Part shown: positions 20,636 to 30,662 of the stretch, in pieces
How the letters are laid out: the number at the start of each line of letters is the position of its first letter
Numbering within the stretch: position 1 is the stretch's first letter
DNA from: Pisolithus tinctorius
Lineage: Eukaryota; Basidiomycota; Agaricomycetes; Boletales; Pisolithaceae
Direction of reading: 5' to 3'
DNA: 64,000 nucleotides
Assembly (NCBI GenBank): GCA_024663395.1
Contig: JANFAH010000004.1
Span: 3,782,001 to 3,846,000 of the forward strand
Made by a program: the position numbers and the translations under genes
Notes under the pieces: generated by a model
What the model was told of the DNA's origin: nothing
The model's database searches: none
Seen by the model: only the letters and a program-made list of their open reading frames with translations

Positions 20636-22580
20636 CTGTTAAGGGTTTGTACCCTGGCTGCGAGGGTGACGACCGCTATTGCCGCGCAGATCTGCAGTAT
20701 CTTGTCGAAGAATATCAGTCAAAGCCTATGCGGAACCAGGATGACCTTGGAGAATACCAGCAGAAATTCGCTAAGATTTCTGCCCTGCTCATTAAAACTA
20801 AAAAGCTTGCAGAGACGGAACGGGATTCCATGTTCCTGAATGGCTTCCCAAAGGCCATTGCAGACTGAATTCGTCATTGACTCTCCATAGTCCACACCGA
20901 CCTCCACCCTGATGATCCATACCTGCTCGCAGAAGTTGTCAAAGCCACCAAGTTCCTTCTGACAGGATCCACTCTTCGTAGTGCGGTACCGACGATGGGT
21001 ACTGCGGCCTCGCCAGCTGCACCTCCCTCATCGGCTTACATGCTGCAAGTGCCACCTTCTGGTACTGTTGTTAAACAGGAATACAACTTCCAAACGCAGC
21101 CTCCACCACAGCAACGCAGACCCAGCTGCAGTTTCTGTGCAGACCCCAACCACTGGATGAGGATGTGCACACTTGTTGAAGTTTATATCCACGCCAGTAA
21201 GATCACGAGAGGTACAGACAACCGTCTCTATCTGGTGGACGGGAGCTGAATCCCACGTTTCCCTGAATGTAACTCACTGAGAGAGGCTGTTGACCACATC
21301 ATGGCTGACAGAGACCAGGCCAGCGTGTGCACTGCGACTCCTGCTGCTCCGCACAAGGCACCGCCAACCTCTTCTGCATTGCTCATCCTGAAATTGACAT
21401 GCAGTTGGAGATCCAGCCTTCTGCCTTCTTAAACACCGTCCAAGATGCCGATGAACCTGTCGCAGACTTAGCCGACCCTGACTTCCAAGCATATGTCGCT
21501 CAAGCTTGGGCTACCTACCAAGTGGATAAAGGTAACAAGGGAGCAGTCATTCCCCATGGAAAGAAAGCCCGCTTCGATGGAGTTGAAATCACAGCTTGAC
21601 CCATGGCACGTCCTGCCAACCCTCCATGAGTCGACCTGCATGCAGCCACTGTTGAAGAGGAAATCATTTCCCCTGGTGTTCAAAGTTCGTGTGCCGCTTG
21701 CCAGGCATCCGAGCCCTCCACACCTGCACCAACATCCAGCACTACGAAACCATATGTTCCTCCAACTAGTCTGGCTCTGACGCCTGTGCACAAGGACCCC
21801 ATTCCCATGGCAATTGTTCCGTCACAGACACTGTACCCAGCAGCTCACAATCAAAACCAGTACCGTTACTCGTTCCCTCTCGAAGATGAAGCCGTGCCCA
21901 AGCGTATTGTGGAGCGCGTACTTGAAACCAGCATTGCCATGCCAGTCAAAGAATTATTTGCAGTAGCCCCAGAGTTTTGCAAACAGTTCAGAGACATCAC
22001 CATGGCGAAATGCATCACCACAAACGAGATTGAGGTAGTTTGTAGCAATGATGAAGAAGGAGTACAAGTGAATGAACTGACTGGCCACGATCCTCAAAGA
22101 ACCATGCATGAATACGGAGACCGCATTATCCGCAGTGACAACGGCTCCATTGTAGCTCACCACACTCTGCCGCTCCGCTGCATCAAAGCCAAGGTCCCTG
22201 GGACCGACGTCACCATCAATTGCGTACTAGATTCTGGTTCAGAAATCATCACCATGCCCAGGTGCATTTGGGAAAAGATCAGGCTTCCATTGTGCTGCGA
22301 TCATCTCATGACTATGATGTCTGCTAACATGTCTAAAGACACTACTGTAGGCATACTAGAGAACCTGAAACTTGACTTTGGTGCTGGGCCAGTCATGCTA
22401 CAGGTTCAAGTAATTGAACATGCCAACTTCGACATGCTCCTTGGACATCCGTTCATTTGCCTTATGAGTGCAGTAACAAACGATTATCTGAATGGCAGAC
22501 AGCAGATCACTCTCCAAGACCCGAACAACAGCTGCGAGTACACTTTGCCCACGTGCCTGTGGCGTGAGGGCTGTCCGCGC
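20636..22580 (+). pseudogene. Element B gag C-terminal part, zinc knuckle and aspartic protease
   Basis: Continues gag from 12586 after element E. KGLYPGCEGDD and ADLQYLVEEYQSKPMR are the rest of the capsid region. TGA codons at about 20866 and 20878 stand where CGA is expected. The zinc knuckle CSFCADPNHWMRMC (CX2CX4HX4C) lies at about 21130-21171. Several frame breaks follow between 21247 and 21780. From 21786 to 22580 the frame is open and carries the retroviral-type aspartic protease: VLDSGSEIITM at about 22227-22259 and a downstream ANFDMLLGHPF loop. Element C interrupts it in CLWREGCPR at 22580, and it continues as CHKCGKHCHSHQS at 29690. Confidence 0.8.
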
Positions 22581-23049
22581 TGTAGGAATAGGTAAAATAG
22601 ATAAACCTATAATGGTAATAGTCAGTAACGATGGGCGAGTATAATTCTCGACCCAAAAGGGAGGTTCTCTCTGGAGAAAAGAAGTGTAGTAAAAAGTGTA
22701 AAAATGCGAACTGAAAACAAATACTTAGCTCTGCCTGACCAATATCTCTTGCCAGTCCTCCTGGCACTTTGGGTACTCCCCAAAGTAATAAATCTAACTT
22801 TGAAAACTCACCGAAATGCGAGACTAAATCACCCTACTACTGAGGGCCTGTGACATGTACTTCGTTGTTGTTATGGTAAACTGAACTCGCGCGAACACAG
22901 CACACATGCTTAGTCAGCAACACGGCTGCTCGTCACCAAGTCCAGGGGTACAAACACAAAAACAAAGGCAAGAAACAAAACAAGTCCTTCCACCCCTAAA
23001 CCCCTGACCAAGACGGATTCTCCTAGGGAACTCGAACTCGTTCCCTACA
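22581..23049 (-). repeat. 3' LTR of element C
   Basis: 469 bp, TGTAGGAATAGG...GTTCCCTACA on the plus strand. It matches 29217-29685 except ACACATG/ACGCATG and CACGGC/CACAGC. Confidence 0.93.
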
Positions 23050-23816
23050 TCCGAGGGGTGGTTTAGAATTCGACCGTCCTCGGTCGCTCTCCTCCTCGCA
23101 CGAACATCCTCATCCTCGCATCTGCTTCCCTCGACCTCACCACATACCCTCATGCCCTTCAAACACAACTCTTCGCCCCTAACCTCCTCACTACTCGAAC
23201 ATGACCCCCTTCCTTCCCAAAACACGCTCCTGATCTCGCTGAACAACCCTCTTCATCCTCAAAACCTTTCGCCCTCGAACACAACCCTTCCCGCCTACAG
23301 AGCGCCACCTGGCCTCTCGAACACACACCCTGCCTCTCGAACACTCCCCTCAAGGCCCAAACCTCGAACCAAAAGACGACGGAGATAATCCCCAGGCAAG
23401 CGAACAAGTGAGTAATAAATCGAGTGCAGAGCGAGTCAATGACAGCTCTTCGAGGCACAGTCTTTGTGCGAAACAGTAACAGAGTGTAATGCAGCTCAGC
23501 AGCTGGTACAGCGGATGCTGGCCCTCTACGAGGCAGCTTGAAGACGTATATATGTACCTAAAACAAACCTCGATCAGTCGTGTATTTACTATCCTTATAC
23601 GCATATGTGCTCTCGACTACTGCTCGTCCTTAAGACGATTTAGCACCAAGAAAAACAATGGAACTCGAAACTATAAGTCGGGATGAGTAGAATCACCCAA
23701 AGGTTAGCACGACTCGGTTGAACGACATCGCTCGAAGCAAAACTCATTTTAAAGAAAACTATATATCAATACTCTCACCGGGACCTTTGCTTCGTCCACT
23801 TGTCCCACTCCTACTC
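23050..23816 (-). other. Element C 3' untranslated region, C-rich on the plus strand
   Basis: The 23090-23370 stretch is C/T-rich on the plus strand with repeated CTCGAACAC motifs, hence purine-rich on the minus strand (for example GGGAAGGAAGGGGGTC). No typical purine run touches the LTR. A block at about 23550-23650 has a diverged relative at about 53990-54095. Confidence 0.5.
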
Positions 23817-24611
23817 TCACAGCCCCGACTCCCTGTGCACGCGCACACTTGATTTCTCGTACTTCATCTGGTACCAGTCTGGTGGCCAAAGCTCTTGCAC
23901 TAAGTGTCGCCGAGCGACCTCGAGTCGCCCATCTTCATCTACCACTTGTTCACTGCTAGAAACAAAATATCTCGAAGTAGCACATGTTTGAACTATAATA
24001 AAAGCTGTCACCTTAAGTCTGTAGATCCTCGAGCTCTCTTCGATGATCGGTCTTCGACCCCGACGGGTGAAGGTGCTAACTTTGTTCGATCTTGGTCGTC
24101 GGCCTTCAACCTCACAGTCAGGCGGACGAAGTCTTGATGCTAAGTACTGATGAACAGCTTCGAGCCGTCCATCCCCATCGATCGCCTTTTCCTTCGCACC
24201 AGGGTACCTGTACCTCGCAGTAGATAATGTTCGAATCAAAACCAAAAAGGGCACCTCGGCTTCAAATTTCCCCTTCCTGAGTTTCGTCACTAACTCTTCG
24301 CACTCTACCCATGAACTCGTGCCGTCTTCTTTTCCTTCGGATATCAGCGACTGCGCTTCGACTCGGTCGAGTACCTTAGACTTGGGCTCGGTGTCTGGAT
24401 CCACATCGCCTTGAATACACTGTGTGCGACTTCGTTGTTCTGGCCAGCCTTGCCCCTCCTCAGTCTTCGCATACTGCTCGCCATCTCGCCTACTCGAACT
24501 CACTTCGTCTTCTTCTCTTCCAGACATCAGTAGCCACATGTTGAGTCCTCCACATGTCCTTTGCTCGCAGTTTGTCGTAGTCTCTTGTTCCGCGACCGCA
24601 ATTCGCTGCAA
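23817..24611 (-). CDS. Element C reading frame, C-terminal segment (264 codons)
   Basis: In the same frame as the long repeat frame upstream; only two TGA codons (24791-24789 and about 24767) separate them. One further repeat unit lies across the gap (GLDSSDFHFDL then FYLHPCYSRED, about 24690-24620). The segment itself contains two related blocks, RLEAVHQYLASRLRPPD and RLEVARRHLVQELWPPD. No known domain. It is probably the C-terminus of one polyprotein. Confidence 0.55.
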   Translation of the reverse strand: MQRIAVAEQETTTNCEQRTCGGLNMWLLMSGREEDEVSSSRRDGEQYAKTEEGQGWPEQRSRTQCIQGDVDPDTEPKSKVLDRVEAQSLISEGKEDGTSSWVECEELVTKLRKGKFEAEVPFLVLIRTLSTARYRYPGAKEKAIDGDGRLEAVHQYLASRLRPPDCEVEGRRPRSNKVSTFTRRGRRPIIEESSRIYRLKVTAFIIVQTCATSRYFVSSSEQVVDEDGRLEVARRHLVQELWPPDWYQMKYEKSSVRVHRESGL

Positions 24612-24788
24612 ACGTCCATCTTCCCTAGAATAACAAGGATGTAAATAGAACGTTCTAAGATCAAAATGAAAATCCGAGCTGTCAAGCCCAGCGCGTGAAT
24701 CCTCTATGTTGCTCCTCCGCCGAGAGCTCTCTGTTGCTTCAAACGACCATCGTTCGGTGATAACTCAAGTCCTTGTCACTTCGCATAG

Positions 24789-27700
24789 TCATTCAACAAC
24801 ACGTCGACCCCTAAAACCGCTTCTTCGTACTGCAGACATCTTGTAGCTCAAAGATTCCTCAACTGCTGGTAGTACTTTGTCTTTCCTAAAACGATGCGGC
24901 CGTAAGTAAAACGCTCTAAGGAGAAAGCTAAACTTTGGGTTGTCAAGCCCACTCGGCAGGGCCTCGATACTCCTCGCGTTGCACGCATCTCTTTGCGACT
25001 TCGAGACTTGCTGCTGTAGATCAAACCGTATTTGTCGCATTTGTCTTGACATACTTCGTTCGTAGTTAGCTGTAGATTCTTCGATGCCTTGTAAATGCCT
25101 GTATTCCCTAAAACGTCGTAGTCGTAAGTAAAACACTTTAAAGAAAAACATAAATCTTGGGCCTTCGAGCCCACTCGGTGTGGTCTCGATACGCCTCGCA
25201 TGTCGTGCATCTTGTTCCGACTTCGAAATTCGCTGTTGTAGACCGAACCACACCCATCGCGCTTGTCTTTCTGTACTCCCGCGCGACCTCGGTTCGAAGT
25301 TCCTCGTAGATCCTCGAATCACGATTGCGAGGACATTTGTTGTGCTCCGTCGCATATACCCGATTTCCCTAGAGTAGAACAGCTGTAAGTAAAACACTTT
25401 GGAATGTAAAAGAAACCTTGGGCCTTCGAGCCCAGAACCCATGCTCGTCGCACCCCATCTCTTTGAGACGGCTGTTCCAGCCTCGCATGGCTGTCGCTCT
25501 GAGTCCAGCGCTGTCGTTGTCCTCGTTGTAACCGTCGCCGTTGCAGTCGCTAGTCCGTATTCTATTCTCGAGCCTTCGGCTTGTTCTATCCACTCGCCCC
25601 ATTCGTAGTAACACCGTTGGATCACTTGGCATAGCTTCTCCCCAACGGTCCACTGTATTTCCGCATAGATCTTCGTAGATCCTCGCCCTGCGACGGCTTG
25701 GATGTCACTCCAGCACCATCTCGCACATCTGTTTTTCCTAGAATAGAGTAGTTGAAAGTAAAACGTCTTAGAATCGAAACGAAACCTCGAGCATTCGAGC
25801 TCAGTAACCTCCATCGCACTCCATGTCCACTGGACTGCCGTTCCTGCCTCGTATGGCCTTCGGTCTGTGTTGAACGTTGTTGATGTCGCTGTCACTCTTG
25901 TTGTCGTCGCTCGCGCTCTTCGTCGTAGGTACCCAACTTCCCTAGAGTAGAAACTCTGTAAGTAAAACGCTCTGAATTCAAAATGGAACCTCGAGCCGTA
26001 GTGCTCAGTATCAGCACTCGTCGCGCCTCGTCTCCATCGAATGACTATTTTCTCTTCGTGCGGCCCTCGGTCGGCATCAAGTGCCATCGTCGCTATTGCT
26101 GCCTCTCGTATCGCAGTCGCCGTTCGTCGTAGATAGCTGGCTTCCCTAGAATAACAGAGATGTAAGTAGAATATACTGAAACTAACATGAAACCTTGAGC
26201 CGTTGAGCTCGTCGCCTGTCTCCACCACGCCTCGTATCCATCGTATGGCCCTTCTCGCACCACACGGCCTTCGATCTGCACCGAGCGTTGTTGCTGTCGC
26301 TGCCTCTTTTATCACGATCACTGTTCGTCGTAGAAAGCTACTTTCTCTAGAGCAAAATAGCTGTAAGTGAGACGCTGTGAAACCAAAACAAAACCTTGGG
26401 CTGTAATGCCCAACATCCGCACCCATCGTGCCCTGTTTCCATCGAACGGCTGTCCCAGCGACGCATGGCCACCGTACCATGTTAAGTGTCGCCGTCATCA
26501 TCTCTTGTATCACACTCGATCTTCGCGGCATAACCCAGTTTTCCCTAGTGTAGAATGGATGTAAGTAAAGCGCTACGAATTCAAAACGAAACCTCGGGGC
26601 GTCGAGCCCATTATCCGCGCTCCTCGCGCCCCAATCCCATCGAACGGCATCTTCTATCTCACCCAGCCGTTGATCGTTGTCAGGTCTTGTCGTCGTCGTT
26701 TCGTGTATCGCGATGGCCTGGATATCTTTCAGTCTTCGTTGTATATAGCCATTTTCCCTAGTGTAGAATAGACGTGAGTAAAACGGTCTAAGGCTGAAAC
26801 AAACCTTCGAGCCATCAGGCTCAGTATCCACGCTCGTCGTGCCCCATCTCCATGGAATGGCATGTCCGCTCTCGCACGAGCGTCGGTCCGCGCTCAGTGC
26901 AACCGTCTTCGTCGTTCCTTGTACCGTGATCGCTCGGACGTCGGCCGGTCTCCGTCGCATGTACCAGCTTTCTCCTGCGTAGAATAGCTGTAAGTAAAAC
27001 GTTCTGCAATCAAAACCGACCTTTGAGCTGTCGAGCTCAGACCCTGCGCTCATCGCGCCCTGTTTCCATAGCACTGTCCTTCTCATCTCGCCCAGCCGTT
27101 GATCTGCACTAAGTAAAGTCGTCGTTGTCGTCATCGCTGTCGCTCGAGTCGCTGCCATTGTCGCTTTTGCTGCTGTCGCCATCGCTCGTAGTTGCGGTAA
27201 CTTCCATACGGTACGCCACTCGCCCCATTCCTCATATTCTTCGATCGCCGCGATCCTGCACAGCTGGCCTGTAACAGTAGAGTCATCAGTATGTAGTACT
27301 TGAGTGCGCGCGGCCACAACGCGCTGAGCGGTCACGTGACTCCGCTTAGTCAACATCGCAGGACTTTCTGCGTAAGTCCTAACACCGAGTGCGTGCGTCG
27401 ATTCGCTCGACGAATCCTCGAATAAAACATTTATTGCTGATACTGTGCGGCCGCGGAATATTTCGAGTGCGAGGGCATCTATCCTCGCCGCGTGCTTCAA
27501 CATTTCGATTCGCAAAATTTCTTCTGGCAGCTTCCTTAGTATGACGAGCCTTGATGGCTCCTCGATCTGAATTCTTCTCGCAATAACCTTTGACTCGATG
27601 TGATTCATGTGCTGCGGCGCTCTGTGTGAGTCAATGACCTCTTCGTATGCCAACCTATCTGTTTCGGGACTGCCTGTGAGTATTTCGAGCCCTTCGACTT

Positions 27701-27884
27701 CAACTCCTGTGGGCTTCGGGTGTTCTTCGAGCCTTTCGGCTTTGAACTCGAGCGGAATCTTTGACCTGAATGGGTCATTGGTTAACTGATGCATATTTCT
27801 GCTGACTGCAGGAATTCCGAGGCTGCTCCTTTCATTACCTCGACCTCTTAGGTAGGACTCCTGTAGTGACACACCAGTAGCCAT
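24789..27884 (-). CDS. Element C repeat-protein region (1031 codons, about ten 67-residue repeats)
   Basis: The frame is uninterrupted for 1031 codons after an N-terminal segment of about 260 residues. Units then repeat every 65-72 residues. Each has a start such as ADRRPC or DQRLGE, a Trp, a PRF or SRF-x-F motif, FYLQLFYSRE and YLRR or YMRR, followed by an Ala/Thr-rich tail. The later units are spaced more widely and lose the Trp. At DNA level each unit shows TTTTACTTACAGCTATTC-like sequence about every 200 bp (plus positions near 24899, 25118, 25384, 25753, 25957, 26160, 26361, 26560, 26773 and 26989). No enzyme motif is seen. Because TTACAG resembles a 3' splice site, splicing inside the repeats is an alternative. 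Confidence 0.7.
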   Translation of the reverse strand: MATGVSLQESYLRGRGNERSSLGIPAVSRNMHQLTNDPFRSKIPLEFKAERLEEHPKPTGVEVEGLEILTGSPETDRLAYEEVIDSHRAPQHMNHIESKVIARRIQIEEPSRLVILRKLPEEILRIEMLKHAARIDALALEIFRGRTVSAINVLFEDSSSESTHALGVRTYAESPAMLTKRSHVTAQRVVAARTQVLHTDDSTVTGQLCRIAAIEEYEEWGEWRTVWKLPQLRAMATAAKATMAATRATAMTTTTTLLSADQRLGEMRRTVLWKQGAMSAGSELDSSKVGFDCRTFYLQLFYAGESWYMRRRPADVRAITVQGTTKTVALSADRRSCESGHAIPWRWGTTSVDTEPDGSKVCFSLRPFYSRLFYTRENGYIQRRLKDIQAIAIHETTTTRPDNDQRLGEIEDAVRWDWGARSADNGLDAPRFRFEFVALYLHPFYTRENWVMPRRSSVIQEMMTATLNMVRWPCVAGTAVRWKQGTMGADVGHYSPRFCFGFTASHLQLFCSRESSFLRRTVIVIKEAATATTLGADRRPCGARRAIRWIRGVVETGDELNGSRFHVSFSIFYLHLCYSREASYLRRTATAIREAAIATMALDADRGPHEEKIVIRWRRGATSADTEHYGSRFHFEFRAFYLQSFYSREVGYLRRRARATTTRVTATSTTFNTDRRPYEAGTAVQWTWSAMEVTELECSRFRFDSKTFYFQLLYSRKNRCARWCWSDIQAVAGRGSTKIYAEIQWTVGEKLCQVIQRCYYEWGEWIEQAEGSRIEYGLATATATVTTRTTTALDSERQPCEAGTAVSKRWGATSMGSGLEGPRFLLHSKVFYLQLFYSREIGYMRRSTTNVLAIVIRGSTRNFEPRSRGSTERQARWVWFGLQQRISKSEQDARHARRIETTPSGLEGPRFMFFFKVFYLRLRRFREYRHLQGIEESTANYERSMSRQMRQIRFDLQQQVSKSQRDACNARSIEALPSGLDNPKFSFLLRAFYLRPHRFRKDKVLPAVEESLSYKMSAVRRSGFRGRRVVE

Positions 27885-27893
27885 CAGAGAAGC

Positions 27894-29039
27894 TCAATAC
27901 GAACAAAAAGAAAAACCCCTTTGAGTGTTGTAATTCGCTTCGAATTTGAATGGGACTTGCGTTGTGAGTGGTTCCTCCACCAATGCAGGTTCGACTCGCT
28001 CGAGTTCTACTGCTTCCTGTAACTCAGTAGTCAGTATTCTGTTTGTACTCAAGGAAAACTCTTTCGTCTCAAAACTGGTCACTGCGGCTGCTTCAACGAG
28101 CCTGCCAGGGCTTCGGTCCTCACTACTTGTCTTCTCCAGTGGGCTGTGTGGCTGCGCGCGACTTGTCGAAACTAACTTCGGTACTTTCTCGCACTCTATG
28201 TACCTTGATAACTCTGTAGATCCCTGTACATTGTTCGTCAGCGAGTCATGTGTAGCTGTAGGCAGAAAACACTTCGTAGATAGATGTTGCTTGTCCGAAC
28301 TCGATTCTGGGTCACTTCGTGGCTCATAGTAGTCTCCCGCGCTTGTTTGTGCTCGCTCCGAGCGAAATCCTTTGTGTAGTAGTCGTGTTGCTGTGTATGT
28401 TACTTGCTCCATGGGCCATGGATTGTCCGAGTGTCGCCGTCGATCGTTGCGTCGCATTTTCCGAATAATTTCGCGCCGGAATTCCTTGTCGAAGCCTTGT
28501 ACATAGAGGTCTTCGAGCTCGTCAGCCTCGAGTTGCTTTGAAACCCGTAGAAACGTTGCTAAATCTAGAAAATATAGTCTGTAGTTCATCAGTTCTTCCT
28601 CTGTACGAATTTCTCTTCTTGCTTGGCTGTCAACGAGGCTGTAAAGGTCACTCCTTGAATACTGTCGATCCATTTTCCAGGACCCAGGATACAAATGTGC
28701 GATGGCCACCACGAATTCGGGCCAACTCAGGTGATCTTCAACGAACTCATACCATGAGTCTGAGATTTCGCCGCTTGCATACCAGCAAGCCCATTTCGCC
28801 CATTCTTGGTCATCGAAGCAATTCTCGCGCTCGCAAAGACTTCGAACCTCTTTGAAATACCTAAAAAGGTCAGCTGCGTGCCCTGAGAACCATGGTGCAT
28901 CCCTCGAATGCCTCGGTGGCATTCCCTCGAGATCTTTCGGCGCATTCTCACGACTTCTTCGCAGAAATTCGACTATTAATTTTCCTTCGGACTTGCTTCT
29001 CGGCTCGAGGGATCTTTGACTTAGATACTTGCTCGACAT
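27894..29039 (-). CDS. gag: Element C Gag-like protein (381 codons)
   Basis: The capsid-like core lies at about residues 45-215: RDAPWFSGHAADLFRYF, EWAKWACWYASG, WPEFVVAIAHLYPGS, ELMNYRLYFLDLATFL, DLYVQGFDKEFRREI. This matches the layout of element F Gag (PSFSGRPEDLRSYFDDI and so on) and Ty3/Gypsy Gag in general. No CCHC knuckle is seen. The stop TGA (27896-27894) is followed in the same frame by the repeat region, whose first Met is at 27884, so both may form one product if the stop is a CGA-to-TGA change or is read through. The first Met is taken as the start, about 180 bp after the 5' LTR. Confidence 0.8.
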   Translation of the reverse strand: MSSKYLSQRSLEPRSKSEGKLIVEFLRRSRENAPKDLEGMPPRHSRDAPWFSGHAADLFRYFKEVRSLCERENCFDDQEWAKWACWYASGEISDSWYEFVEDHLSWPEFVVAIAHLYPGSWKMDRQYSRSDLYSLVDSQARREIRTEEELMNYRLYFLDLATFLRVSKQLEADELEDLYVQGFDKEFRREIIRKMRRNDRRRHSDNPWPMEQVTYTATRLLHKGFRSERAQTSAGDYYEPRSDPESSSDKQHLSTKCFLPTATHDSLTNNVQGSTELSRYIECEKVPKLVSTSRAQPHSPLEKTSSEDRSPGRLVEAAAVTSFETKEFSLSTNRILTTELQEAVELERVEPALVEEPLTTQVPFKFEANYNTQRGFSFCSY

Positions 29040-29192
29040 TTGCTGCTCGAAAAATATCTCTGAAAATTTTCCAAATTCCTGAGAGTAGACTGTAACTATA
29101 ACCGAGACTCTGAGTACTTAGCTTGTCCAACTCAACCCAGCAAAACTTCATCTGGCGATAAAACGGTGGCTTCTTTCCCCAAAGTGGACAGA

Positions 29193-29213
29193 ACCCCCCT
29201 CGCGGTGGGCTCC
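29193..29213 (-). promoter_or_regulatory. Primer-binding site of element C
   Basis: On the minus strand TGGAGCCCACCGCGAGGG begins a few bases after the LTR end at 29217. It is identical to the site in element B and one base different from that in F. Confidence 0.75.
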
Positions 29214-29216
29214 AGA

Positions 29217-29685
29217 TGTAGGAATAGGTAAAATAGATAAACCTATAATGGTAATAGTCAGTAACGATGGGCGAGTATAATTCTCGACCCAAAAGGGAGG
29301 TTCTCTCTGGAGAAAAGAAGTGTAGTAAAAAGTGTAAAAATGCGAACTGAAAACAAATACTTAGCTCTGCCTGACCAATATCTCTTGCCAGTCCTCCTGG
29401 CACTTTGGGTACTCCCCAAAGTAATAAATCTAACTTTGAAAACTCACCGAAATGCGAGACTAAATCACCCTACTACTGAGGGCCTGTGACATGTACTTCG
29501 TTGTTGTTATGGTAAACTGAACTCGCGCGAACACAGCACGCATGCTTAGTCAGCAACACAGCTGCTCGTCACCAAGTCCAGGGGTACAAACACAAAAACA
29601 AAGGCAAGAAACAAAACAAGTCCTTCCACCCCTAAACCCCTGACCAAGACGGATTCTCCTAGGGAACTCGAACTCGTTCCCTACA
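29217..29685 (-). repeat. 5' LTR of element C
   Basis: 469 bp, near-identical to 22581-23049. It is followed on the right by the GCGC target duplication and the resumed protease region of element B. Confidence 0.93.
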
Positions 29686-29934
29686 GCGCCACAAGTGCGG
29701 CAAGCACTGCCATAGCCACCAAAGTATAGTCGAATGGGTTTTTTGAATATTGATGATCCACCAAACGGTCGGGGAGAGCCTACTAAGACGTCCTGTTTCC
29801 TATTTAGCTGCTGTTATCCATTCCTCAGTCCTACAGTCTCATCATTAGCCTTTACTTCGACAAACTTCTCTTCGCCCATGGCACCCGTACCGCGGAACAT
29901 ACCCACCGGAATACCCTCACCTGTTTTCGCTTTC

Positions 29935-30662
29935 TGTCATGACCATGACACCAGCGTAAGCCCCTAACACCTACTCCGCCCTCTTCCGACATGTTCCCGC
30001 GCTTCTCTGCCCTCCTCCGACGTGTTCCTGTGCTCCTCCGACCCTCCCGACACATCTCCACACCTCTCCAAGGTCCCCCGTCCATGTTCTGACCAACTCC
30101 GCTCAACTCCACCCTAAGGTTGGTCACGTGGGCTGTCGGACTTGTGGCCCTGCATTCTAGATAGGGTTCCACCCTCATGTCGGTTTTCTCCATTCTTCCG
30201 CTCCTTTGGTATTTACCCTCTCTTCCTTGTTGTAGTAGTTTCCTTGTCTCAGTTAAGGTCCCCGTCATCCCTACCCTCTATCCCTTGTGTCGGAAGGACT
30301 CTAACCCACTATACACTTATTGGTTTACATTCCGCACTGCACCACCCTTGACCTACATCGTATATAAGGCCACGTAGTACTCCGATGTAATCAGTACGAA
30401 TATTGAATAAAGTCCCCACCTTTGACTCCCTCTCAGTCCCCTCTGGAGTTTCGTCTCCACTTCCTCTGAGTCCGCTCCACCTCTGAAATACGAGGGCTGA
30501 GCTCGCGCAAGGGGGCAGCGCACTAGCTGAACCCAACGCCCTCTCATCCGACCTCCGACCTCTGACCTCTGGCTCTGACTCCGACCTCAGTCTCCGAAAC
30601 TTCCCTTCATACCCCTCTGCTCACTGTTCGTCGAATATCTCGCCACCCAGTGGTCGGATTCA
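29935..30662 (+). repeat. Solo LTR-A (copy 2) inside element B
   Basis: Starts TGTCATGACCATGACACC and shares CTGCATTCTAGATAG, TATATAAGG and the GAGGGCTGAG...CAAGGGGG block with the other LTR-A copies. No element A internal sequence is attached. The right end is estimated from length (copy 1 is 734 bp); no clear target duplication was found. It lies between the protease and RT parts of B. Confidence 0.65.

Larger units (their letters stand above)
22581..29685 (-). mobile_element. Non-autonomous LTR retrotransposon C: Gag plus repeat protein, no pol
   Basis: Complete element on the minus strand. Two 469-bp LTRs (22581-23049 and 29217-29685) differ at two positions only, both CpG transitions. 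It has a perfect 4-bp target duplication GCGC (22577-22580 and 29686-29689) and a primer-binding site next to the 5' LTR. The internal region has one long reading frame (29039 down to 23817) interrupted by three TGA codons. It encodes a Gag-like N-terminus and about eleven repeats of roughly 67 residues. I find no protease, RT, RNase H or integrase motif. It must be mobilised in trans; element B or a relative is a candidate because they share the primer site and target preference. Confidence 0.85.

Noticed and set aside
24789..27884. CRISPR-like or satellite array because of the roughly 200-bp periodicity
   Set aside because: Units vary at DNA level, are conserved mainly as protein, and lie within an open frame inside an LTR element.
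30650..30662. Met at 30650 as the true start of B pol
   Set aside because: The first codons fall in the solo LTR-A; pol is expected to be continuous with the protease frame before that insertion.
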